Under the pieces are notes generated by a model. It was not told the DNA's origin, ran no database searches, and saw only the letters and a list, made by a program, of their open reading frames with translations. Source: Stichopus chloronotus (Eukaryota > Echinodermata > Holothuroidea > Aspidochirotida > Stichopodidae). From it: a DNA stretch of 64,000 nucleotides. Below, piece after piece: positions 22,146-33,339 of this stretch. The stretch lies in assembly GCA_021234535.1 (NCBI GenBank), contig CM037833.1, positions 5,230,709-5,294,708 of the forward strand, read 5' to 3'. Position 1 is the first letter of the stretch, and each line of letters starts with the position of its first letter. Made by a program: the position numbers and the translations under genes.

Positions 22146-24971
22146 ATGATGAGGTTGAGAAGTACTAGGCCTATTCAGAGTTTAAAAATCTCAACTTCCT
22201 TCGAAGATGCAAAACAAGCATGTCGTCTACAAAAAGATTACGATCACTTTGTGGTCAATTTTATTAATGATTTTATTGGTAAGTACAGTACACCCTTTTA
22301 GCTACAGTACATGTATTGCATGATCTACCACATCTGTTGCATAAACCTCAGTCTTACACTGCACAGTTTTGTGAAGTTTAAGGCACTCTGGCCGCTGGGT
22401 CACACCTGATGCTTCGAATATAGTAGGCCAAAATTTACATGGATTGATGTTATTGTGTGTAATGCAGTAGTTGATGTTTAATATCAGTTATCACTAAAGA
22501 GTTCTCTTTCATGCCTTGTAAACACTCAAAATTGTGTTGTTTGTATGCAGTTCATTGGCCACAAAAGAAAAAACTGAGGTCAAAACAAAAAACTGAGTGC
22601 TACTACCATGCGATTGTCGTGTCATTGTTTTGAGTCAGTTTTAGGGTTACGATTTTAAACTACTGTGGAACGTCGTGGGTCATTGCACATCATTATGTAA
22701 TCACTTCTCCATTTTCATTTTGCTATATGATGGACTGCAAAGTACAGTATATGGATTTTTATTGATGTTTTGTTATGATAAATGTCACTTAACAAAGACG
22801 AAATTGACTTTGGATTATTGATATGTGTTTCATTCAGGGCTCATATACTTTGATCACAATCATTTCCACTGCCACACCTTAACATATTGGGAATGTAGAC
22901 AAAGACACTTTAATAAAATACAGTTACTTCCATTGTAAATGTGTTATCACCAAAGACATAGAACATACAGTTGATCTAAGGAATACATCTAAAGCTTAGA
23001 CTAGAGTACAGCAGTGTGTGCTGTATGTTACTTGATTTCTTATTGTTCACTTAAGATTTGGCTTATTTTTACCAAACATCATTTCTTAAATGTTCAGGGT
23101 ATGGTGTCTTTACGAGAAAAGACATCGAGGAAGGAGAATTCCTGCTAGAGTACAAGGGTGAACTTGTCAGTGCGAAGGAAGGTCGATTGAGAGAAGTAAA
23201 ATACCCCCCTGAAGCAGGATCTTTTCTCTTCTTTCAACACAGTGGTAGTACAAAGTGGTAAGCTACAGTAGTCTCCAGTTTTCCATCAGTTTTACAGTAT
23301 AATGTTAAACATTTGTCACTACATTTGTGCCTCTTACAGAAGATAAGTTATGAAAGACTGGTGAGTTATATAGGGAGTTGCTCTTAGAAAAATAGCAGCT
23401 CCCTGGTAAGGACAGTAACATTTTACCTATGTCTACAGCCTCTTGGTTTCCATCCTGGTTCTACAGTTTTATGTGTATTTTGAATCCATTCAAATGTGGT
23501 AAATGTTGCACTCATCACCAGTACATTGGGTGTCCTATAGTAAATTGGGCCAACAAACCCTAAACAAGCGAACTCATAGTTCATTTCACATTATAAAATA
23601 CTCTCAGTAATGTACTATGAAATGAATACAAACAACATAAGGACTTGTTGAAAATAATTATCTCAGAGAATTTGCATTGAGGATTGAGTGGTGTAACCAG
23701 TCGTGTAATGCAGTCAGATTGATGGTGCAGGGAAGACACGCTGTGCATATTAATGAAAGTGCAGCTGAGTATATATTCCCTTTTGTTGTTACTTTGGATG
23801 CTATTAATAGGAAATAGGGCATGAGACATGACACCCTTTCGTTGCCTACTTCCCATCAACTGATCAGTTCAGAAGTATTTCCAAGTTTCATATGGACATC
23901 AGCTGTACGATGACTTTAGCGTGAAAGGAGAAAACAGATAACATTGACTAGATAACATTAAACCTTGTTGTCTTGGAGAATTCATTCTTGTCAACTGTAG
24001 TGTATGAGTACAAATGTTGAAATTTATTTTTATGCTGACTGTCCAACATTTTGAACACCCTTAAAATATTACAAACTGTGTGTTGAATTGTTTACTTGTG
24101 AAAATATGTTTATAATGCGTACATATGCTGGAATAGAGTCGACTCATTTTACAAAATTAATGGGGAAAATTCTAAATTGTGAGGTTAAATCCATCCACAT
24201 TTTTTTAAAATCTGTTGCATCAATTCTATGATTAAGAAACCATGAACCTGTTTTGCATGCATAAGAGTATCTTGTAATGTTTGGTGCATTGCTTGCCTAT
24301 GTTACATTGTATTATGTAACTGCATGTCCATGATGCATCTCTGTAAGATACGTGAAGATCTGTTGAAAAACTAGGACTTGGACTTATTCAATTCTAGCCT
24401 TCAAACTTTACAATTCTAACCTGGTCTACTTAATTCCAGCCCTACTAGACTTTTTTGGAAGAATAATATCATAGACTTGGTTGATTGAGAGGGGCATACC
24501 TTAATGTATATGTTAATTGAAAGCTGTATGTCAGGAAAGGAAATTTAAGGGCTTATGGGGAAAAAAATCAGTTGTATTGACATTATACTGGCAAACGCAA
24601 GTGTTCTTCCAGCATATCAAAAGTAACTGGGCAACTACTTTAAAGCACTTGGACAAATTTTTCTCACTCTGAATACATGCAAACCTTGTTAGAATTGAAT
24701 TCCATAGCAAATGTTTGTTACAGACCTTACATGTAGGATTGTGGTTTCACCATATAAATCACCTGTTTTTGGCTTATTTTACAGTATCGATGCCACAAAT
24801 TGTAAAAACGGTGCCGGAAGAATGATGAATGACTCCACAGAAGCCAATGCAATCATGAAGGTCATTATTGTAGACATGAAACCACATCTTTGCCTTTTTG
24901 CAAAAAAACCAATACTGAAGGGTGAACAACTAACCTATGATTATGGTGTCGATGACCTTCCATGGAGAAAG
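22146..24971 (+). CDS. KMT5A-like SET-domain lysine methyltransferase exons
   Basis: There are three exons, 22146-22278, 23098-23257 and 24785-24971. All have GT/AG borders and agreeing phases (1, 2, 0). The first ATG lies eight bases after a TTCTCTTCAG acceptor, so a 5' untranslated exon is likely upstream. Exon 2 carries the SET N-half, GYGVFTRKDIEEGEFLLEYK GELVS. Exon 3 carries CIDATNCKNGAGRMMNDS, then PHLCLFAKKPILKGEQ and the catalytic LTYDYG. SET enzymes move methyl groups from S-adenosylmethionine to lysines; KMT5A acts on histone H4 K20. The usual NHS motif reads NDS, as I recall for other invertebrate and fish KMT5A-like copies, so substrate and activity are uncertain. The last donor (AAG|GTTAGT, phase 0) fits the recombinase exon at 28307. 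Confidence 0.82.
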
Positions 24972-25258
24972 GTTAGTAAATCACTTTGCTGTGCTAGATT
25001 ATGAGAGAGGTGTTCCCAAACATAATAGGTTATTTAGTACTCTGGTTTTCAGAAAAATGAAAGAGATGTGCCTAACACCATAAGATCACCTGCATATAAT
25101 TCAATGTGATTTTTAAATTTCACTGAATTTGTCCGAAGGCATTTGCAGTTAGGCAGTTTGTTTTCACTTGGGGATAAATTCTAGGTTAAGTAGTGTAATG
25201 TAATCCACAGCTCTGGAAGGCTCTCAACAGCATAGGAGGCAACACAATCTTGGTATAT

Positions 25259-25915
25259 GTTGAGCCCTCCTGTGATAGATATTTTAAAGGATGGGCATAT
25301 ATAACACAGTTAGAGTAAAGAAAAGTACCCTAACTAGACCAAGGTTACATTGGGATTTATGTTTGTGTATATTGACTTTGATGCAATACGTGATGGGTCC
25401 TCAATGGGATAGTAATTTCAGGGGGCTAATAGACCAATGGAAAACCTCTGTTGTATATGAATATATGTTTTGTGTTTATAAAACCAACGAATGTTACTTG
25501 TTGACCACTCCTGTGATAGATATTTTAAAGGATGGGCATATATAACACAGTTACAGTAAAGAAACAAAGTACCCTAACTAGACTAAGGTTCCATTGGGAT
25601 TTATGTTTGTGTATATTGACATTGATCCAATATGTGATGAGTCCTCAATGGGATAGTAAATTCAGGGGGCAAATTTACCAATGGAAGACCTCTGTTGGAT
25701 GGAAATATATGTTTTGTGTTTAGAAAGTCAAGAAATGGTATATGTTGAGCCCTCCTGTGATAGATATTTTAAATGATGGGTATATATAACACAATTATCT
25801 AGTAAAAAAACAAAGTACTCTAAATAAACTAAGGTTGCATTGGATGTATGTTTGTGTATATTGAAGTTGATGAAATATGAGATGGGTCCTCAATGGGATA
25901 GTAAATTCAGAGGGC
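25259..25915 (+). repeat. 243-bp satellite, forward array of about three units
   Basis: Units begin near 25261, 25503 and 25746 with TGAGCCCTCCTGTGATAGAT (first and third). They continue through TATATAACACAGTTA, TGTTTGTGTATATTGA and GGGTCCTCAATGGGATAGTA. Open frames inside them are by-products of the repeat. The array lies in the intron after the third SET exon. Confidence 0.85.
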
Positions 25916-26275
25916 GACACAGAGTAAAGATGCAATTGATGTAATATGTTAATATGCCTTCAATCTAGTCAATTCAAATTCAATTCATACACAAAGATAT
26001 ATCCCTCTGCAACTGAGATAAAGTATTTTTTTTTATTATTTAGACCACGCACTTGCTATTTATCTCCTTAGGTATCAAACTGAAGACCTTATTTACATTA
26101 CTTGACTCAGTATACACAAAACATCTTTTCCTATGCACGTATCACCTTCTAAATTTACTATTACATTGAACAAAAATCACATACTGCACGACCTGCAATA
26201 TACAAAACATGTATTACTATGCAACCGAGGTAAATGTATATTTAGAGTACTTTGTTCCTTTACTTTAAAGGCTGT

Positions 26276-26505
26276 AACGCATCACCCTAAGCTATATATT
26301 TACTTCCCGAAAAATTCTCAACTGGTTCTAAGTTACAGTACTCTTTAACTGACAGCAAGTTCGAAAGATGCTGAGTCACTCATATTACACAACGTACACA
26401 GGGATCCATTGTTTTGATTGACATGTGGAGGAATTTCAGGCAGGCTGAGGGAGGGACTTGACATCGGTGCTTCTAAGAATTGAAACTGTCTGGGGTAATC
26501 AGTTT
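26276..26505 (+). repeat. Dispersed repeat between the satellite arrays
   Basis: AATTCTCAACTGGTT, GGGATCCATTGTTTT, ATGTGGAGGAATTT and AGAATTGAAACTGTC recur in the same order on the opposite strand at 62885-63075. It is an interspersed repeat family of unknown class. Confidence 0.65.
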
Positions 26506-26539
26506 TTGTCTTTAACTGTGTTGTATTTCCACCCTATAA

Positions 26540-28090
26540 AAAATCTATCGCACTGAGGACTCATCATATGACATTTCTTGACTGTCTTAACACAAAACAT
26601 ATATTTCCATACAACAGAGGTCTTCTATTGGTAAATTAGCCACCTGAATTTACTATCCCATTGAGGACCCATCACATATTGCATCAACGTCAATATATAC
26701 AAACATGAATCCCAATGAAACCTTAGTCTACAGTAGTTAGTGTACTTTGTTTCTTTACTCTAACTAGTGTGTTATATATGTACCCATGATTTAAAATATC
26801 TATCACAGGAGGGCTCAACATATACCATTTCTTGACTTTCTAAACACAAAACATATATTTCCATACAACAGAGGCCTTCTATTGGTAAATTAGTCCCCTG
26901 AATTTACTATCCCATTGAGGACCCATCACATATTGCATCAACGTCAATATATACAAACATAAATCCCAAAGTAACCTTAGTCCAGTCAGGGTACTTTGTT
27001 TCTTTACTCTAATTGTGTTATATATGCCCATCGTTTAAAATATCTATTACAGGAGGGCTCAACATATACCATTTCTTGACTTTCTAAACTCAAAACATAT
27101 ATTTCCATACAACAGAGGTCTTCTATTGGTAAATTAGCCACCTGAATTTACTATCCCATTGAAGACCCATCACATATTGCATCAATGTCAATATATAGAA
27201 ACATAAATCCCAATGTAACCTTAGTCTAGTTAGGGTACTTTGTTTCTTTACTCTAATTGTGTTATATATGCCCATCCTTTAGAATATCTATCACAGGAGG
27301 GCTCAACATATACCATTTCTTGACTTTCTAAACACATATTTCCATACAAGATAGGTTTTCTATTGGTATATTAGCCCCCTGAATTTACTATTCCACTGAG
27401 GACCCATCACATATTGCATCAACGTCAATATATACAAACATAAATCGCAATGTAACCTTAGTCTAGTTAGGGTACTTTGTTTCTTTACTCTAACTGTGTT
27501 ATATATGCCCATCCATTAAATATCTATCACAGGAGGGCTCAACATATACCATTTCTTGACTTTCTAAACACAAAACATATATTCCTATGCAACAGAGGTC
27601 TTCCATTGTTAAATTCGCCCCCGGAATCTACTATTTCACTGAGGACCACTATGCAACCGAGGTCTTGTTGTGTTTCTTTGTTCCTGCATTTTAAATATAA
27701 TACATTCATCTTTTAAAAATATCTTTCCCATTGAGGACGCAACATATGTTCCTTAACCTTCAAAACACACAACACATATTCCTATACAACAGAGGTTTTC
27801 CATTGTAAAAGTCACCCCCCCCCAATTTACTATCCCACTGAGGACCCATAACATATTGCATCACATTTAATATACACAAATATATATCAGCATGCAAACG
27901 AGGTCTTGTAATGTTTCCTTGTTTCTCTGATTTAAATTATGTAGCTTACATCTCCTCAGGTGTTTATCTGAATGAGGACCCAGCATAAATTTCTTGATTT
28001 TAGATACACAAAAGATTTGTCTGTACAACAGGGATCTTCAACTTAATTTTTCCCCTCAATTTACTATTCCATTGAGGACCCATATAGCAT
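26540..28090 (-). repeat. 243-bp satellite, reverse array of six to seven units
   Basis: The same unit as at 25259-25915, reverse-complemented. The ATCTATCACAGGAGGGCTCA word recurs near 26798, 27040 (one change), 27284 and 27521. Diverged units follow towards 28090, and a partial unit lies at 26540-26620. Together with the forward array it forms a large inverted structure in one intron. Confidence 0.85.
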
Positions 28091-28306
28091 CAACTTGAAT
28101 ATACACTTGCAGTTGGTGCAATATGTGATTGCAATGTTAATACTGCAAAGCTGCATTAAAAACATTATGTGTATACTCCTTATAAGGCAGGAAGGGACAG
28201 GCTCTAGATCAAGCACTGGAAGTTGGTCAAAAAATCTAAGTGTGATGGTGTACATAACATAAGAAACTTGGTTTACAATTTCATTTTTTTTCCTGTTTTA
28301 CACAAG

Positions 28307-30571
28307 ATTCCCAAAAATTGTGGAGGATGTACATCCGAAGTTGTGTATCACTCAGCTGATGAAGGAAGTAATCAGTCATATGTCATACCACTTCCTGCGA
28401 GACTTGGATTTGTTTCAGATGAAGTGACATCTACAATCGTTGATGAAGTGTCATCTACCAGTGAATCCGACTTCCACCCCATTTCAGCTCACACGTAGAA
28501 CCAAAACAAGAAAAAGAGTCCAAAGAATAAGGAAGAGAGTTTCATCAGTTAGCAGCGAGTCTGATCTTGATCCATTTGATAATAAAAGTAGGAGCAGAAC
28601 TATTGCAACAAAAGAAGTTCACAGAGTTAGGAAACATCCTTTGACTGATGACAGTGATGATACTGATTCAGAGGATCCCTTTGAATTGGAGGACTCAGGA
28701 TTTAAGTCTAAAGGAGGCAACCTTAAACGAATGAGATTGGAATGTGACCGTCAACATCCCAAGGCAGTACATCATGTGAGTGACTCAAGTGAATCGGAAT
28801 GCAGTGCTGACGAGACATCCGCCATCGTTATTGACAGTGAGCATAGAGTTTCACCATACAAAGACAGTCCTGCAGAACAAGATTCTGCTGTGTCTTCAAC
28901 TGCATCTAAAGTTTTTGTTCTTACAACTAATAACAGGCATGGGAGAAAGTGGGATAAGAAACACTTTTGCGTATTCTGCATGGAGAAATTTCCAAAATTG
29001 CCCAGGCATTTTGAACAGATGCATTCTCAAGAGCTATCTGTCATAGAGGCTTTTAGTTACCCAAAAGGGTCAGAGAAAAGAAAATGCTTGCTAGACGTAT
29101 TGTGCAATAAGGGCAATCATGCTCACAATCTTATTGCTTTAAAGAATAACTGTGGGTACATTATTCCACCTAAGAGACCTACTTTTAAAATTGAAGCTAC
29201 TGCCTACCTACCTTGTGATCAGTGCTTTGGTTACTACATAGGTAGTGACTTGTGGAAGCATGTGAAAACATGCCCTGCTAAGAAACCTACACAAGATAAG
29301 AAGAAAGAAAGACATCAAGCCAAGTGTGCATTGCTTTTGCCTGTTTCTCAAGCATCGTCCAAAGAGTTTCAAAAGAATGTCCTTGGTCGGATGATTACAG
29401 GAGAAATATCATTTGCAGCTAGATGCGATGACATGATCAACAAATTTGGTGAAAGATTGTACAGCAAAATGGGTAATGAAGTACATCAGCACCAATACAT
29501 TAGTCAGAAAATGAGGGAGCTAGCCAGATTATTAATATCACTGAGAAATTTGGCTCCAAAGTTTCAGAAGTTTACTATGGCGGATTTTATCCGTCCTGGT
29601 CATTTTGATTCAGTCCTGGAGTGTGTTCGCCAGTGTGCAGGTTTCAGTCCCGTCACTTGCAAATACAAAACGCCATCCTTAGCCTTAAAATTGGGGCACT
29701 CTTTGAAAAAATGCGCCTCAATTTTGAAAGCTGATGCTATTCGCATGGTAGATCGCACCCTTAAGTCAGAAGCAGAAAGCTTCATTGAACTCTGTGAGAT
29801 TGAATGGTCACACAAGGTTTCTTCGGGTGCACTCACAACCTTAGAGGAACGCAAGTGGAACAAGCCTGACATGCTGCACCTCTCGGAGGATATGATGAAA
29901 TTCCATGCGAAACTAAACTCAACGGCAACACAGGCAATAAAATGCCACAAAAAAGTGCCTGGATAGAATTGGCTGAAGTTACTTAGTGCAAGATAATTCT
30001 TTTCAATAGGAGAAGTGGTGAGGCACAGCGTCTGAAGGTGGAAGATTTTATTGGCAAAAGACAAGGAAATGTCAATGAAGATGTCCTTCAGTCCCTGACA
30101 AAGTGGGAGCAAAATTTGTGTCAGGCACTAATAAGAATTGAAATTAGGGGAAAGAGAGGACGCAAAGTTCCTGTTCTATTGACAAAGGAGATGAATGAGG
30201 CCATACAGCGTCTTGTAGAGCATAGAGCAGATGTGGGTGGTGCAGAAAATAATACATACTTGTTTGCTCGAGCCAACTTCAGTTCAGAAGCATGTATAAG
30301 GGGCACAGACTGTTTGAGAAAGTATGCACTCAAGTGTGATGCCAAGTTTCCAGAGCATCTCACTTCTACGAAGCTGAGGAAGCAAATTGCAACAGTGTCT
30401 CATATTTTCTGTCTTCAAGACAACGAACTCGACTTGCAGGCTGGATTTCTCGGACATGACATTCGCGTACATAGAGAATATTACAGGTTGCCAGAAAATG
30501 TGTTGCAGACAGCAAAAGTTGCCAAATTAGGCAGCAAAATTAGGCAAATGGTCAACCAAATCTTTAATTGA
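28307..30571 (+). pseudogene. Crypton-like tyrosine recombinase region, downstream part of SET gene
   Basis: The exon opens after TTTTACACAAG in phase 0, joining the SET exons in frame. First comes CGGCTSEVVYHSADEG in one frame. After a frame change between about 28440 and 28500, a long frame runs to 29966. It holds a basic/acidic linker, a zinc-finger-like HFCVFCMEKF...HFEQMH, a second one (CDQCFGYYIGSDLWKHVKTC), and a helical region. A second frame change near 29940-29960 and an in-frame TAG at 29984-29986 precede the recombinase core. That core has FNRRSGEAQRLKVEDF (first catalytic Arg), STKLRKQIAT (second Arg), LGHDIRVHREYYR (His and the Tyr nucleophile), ending at TGA 30569-30571. Catalytic residues are retained, but three lesions suggest recent decay or alternative frames. 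AATAAA lies at 30998. Confidence 0.78.
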
Positions 30572-33339
30572 GTAAAAGAGTATTCATTTTGCAGTGGACC
30601 TTTTAAAAAGTAAAGTTGGTTGACGCTGCATCAAAGCCATGCTACCCTTCAAAGTTGTCCTAGTCATTGCATTTTCTGTTTCTTCTAAAATTTGACAAAA
30701 TACACGAATACAGTGAATTATTACAGAAATTCCACATGAACAAAAACTGTTTTTCCTGCGCTGTCTCAGGAACGAATATGACTAAAATAGCAAGTAGTTG
30801 ATTCCTCATCAGAGGGTTGATACCTAACTCAAATCGAGAATCGCAAACCCTTATCAAGCTAAGGGAGCCTTGGCATTAATTTACACCAGCTAAAGCAGAT
30901 GGCCTAGAACTATAGATAAATATGTATCCTCCATATACCACTTGCACATCAATCTACTTGCCACTGTGTAGTGAAGATTAGAACGGTTGTAACTAAAAAT
31001 AAATTTCATAACAATGGTGGGTCATTCACCCTTTTACGGGCACTGCTTTCAAAATTAGAAGAAAATTAGCCAAATTGTGAAAATCATCCTCATGATTACT
31101 GCGAATAGCAATATTTTACAAGCAATAAAGCTGTTTCACAGTTTAAAGATGATGACAGTAGGCTTAAGGATTTAGATAGATTTGATAAGTTTATTTTATA
31201 TATAAGTTACCTGGTTATAAAAGCAAAATGTCATGGAATAATATAAAAATTAAATCAATAACACAGACAAAAGAAATCAACTGAAACAATATCTCCTCCC
31301 TGTATACTACGTATAGGGATGAGACAACCAATATGAAGTAGGCTTAAGTCTTACAATACATAAATGAAATCCGCTTTCTTGCACATGCCAAGACAAATAT
31401 AAGCATGTACTGGTTAAACTGCTAGGCTGTTGTGAAGAGTAGAATATGTAGCTGGAATACCAAGTTTAAATTCCAGCTATAGGCAGCGTCACAGTGATGC
31501 TGTAATGCACTTTCCTGCAGTTCAGGCTACTCAGTTTAGCACCTATCAGTTGCCGAGGCTGGCATATACGAGCTACTGTAGGCGTATCTGTTGTACAGTA
31601 TAAACTGTTCGTGATCGCTTTTCCGCCATTCGGGAGTTCGCCTTTTTTAGTTATGTAACGTTATTGCAAGGGGGCCTATATAGTAGTTTAAGCTTATGCT
31701 GTATGGTAAGTCCTCAGGTGCATCGTAATATCCAACTTCAGTGGAGGGTCCTCGTCTGATTAGAAGAATATGGCAAGTCCTCAAGAGAGTAGCAAAATAC
31801 CATTTGCACGACATAAGGGAAATCTGGAAATTTTAACCCTTCAGAGATTTGATGAAACCAAACATAAGACAAGTGTTGCACAGAATTGTTCAATTCGTAT
31901 GGTAAAGGGTAGTCCTCGGAAGGAGCTGCGATGTCAAGGTCCTCCATGGCATAGAAAGACACGTATGTGTGTGTGTGTGTGTGTATGACCCCTTGGCTTG
32001 TAAACTTCTTATATCGGCCCTCACTCGAAAGAAGACATGGAGGCTAATGTACGGGTTTAACTCGTTTAATGCGTCCCACTCAGGCGACGATTGACTGAAA
32101 GCAATCAAAGAACAAACAATGAAAAACGAGTGCATCTTAGTAATTACTTCATAACACTCTCATCAAACTCCACACAACTGACAACCTGCACTCAAATATC
32201 CACCCACTTCCACACATGCCACATATACAAGTCCTCACTCAAACACAAAGCTATGATCAAGCATACCATAAACACCGTACACAAGCATCTGAGCAAACTT
32301 ACATCACAACATGCAAGACAAACAACCGCAACTCACAAGTCGCAATAAACAATCAAACCGAAAAGCACACAGTAGTGTAAATTATTAAGGTTACATGAAA
32401 CAGTGTCACAACATTCCATGCTTACACAGAATGTAAGGAAAACTCAAACAATAACATTTGAACAATAAATATATTACCCCAGCACCCAGTATAAGATAAA
32501 CATAACATAAATCTTAGCCAAAGTATCAAGTATACATAAATTGCCTCTTACAACTCTCACAGTACTCCTGTGACAGTACACTTGAAAATGCAATGCTCGA
32601 CAAAAATTATGCTCGACAAGTCCATCCTACACAACTCAATTAGCTGCACAGGACACATCTGCCCCTCTTACCATGCGACTTAAGCACATATATCACGAAT
32701 TTGCCACCGCAACATCGTAATAGGCTCCAACGAACCCAACAACAGCCAAGACACTACTTCGGCTGTATACATCTGAGTTGGTAACACCAACTCCACCATG
32801 AAAATGCCTTAAAGTGATGGCGTGAGTTTTAAGAAACTACAAAAATAAAATGTTGCTTCATCTTATGCTTTTCTTTATCTTTCAATTCCATACGGAAGCT
32901 TTGCATGGTTGACATAAGGCTTATAATAGCCAAATAAGACACTGAAAGTTTCTGAAACGCATATAAACGGTGTCAAAACGGTAAAACATCGACCTGCTTT
33001 TTAAAAAAAAAACGGTAGTAATTATCATCGTTAGACCGCGCCTACAAATAGTCTGACAATGAATATGCAATACCAACGAAGGTGGCATTGGTACAAGAGA
33101 CTTACTACTCGAGTCGAAGGTCCATCACGACGATGTTTATCTACACATGAACAATTCTATACACACCGTATACGTACGTTTTGGTACTGCTGAACTGCAC
33201 TGACCACAAGTTACTACTGTACAGCAAAACTCATACAAGTTACATTACTTGCCCGTATTGTAAGGCTGTTCAGTCATCGGAGAATCATTTGAACTCAACC
33301 GTTTTGAGAGAAAGATCTTTTTTGAAAAAAACAAACTCG
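30572..33339. other. Intergenic stretch, no gene seen
   Basis: AATAAA at 30998-31003 could end the recombinase transcript. A (TG)n run lies at about 31964-31984 within a GTCCTC-rich segment. No conserved coding frame was recognised on either strand. Confidence 0.45.

Noticed and set aside
25291..25723. Two similar 63-84-codon open frames
   Set aside because: Both are produced by the 243-bp satellite unit and share its period.
27477..27716. 79-codon open frame
   Set aside because: It is a product of the reverse satellite array.
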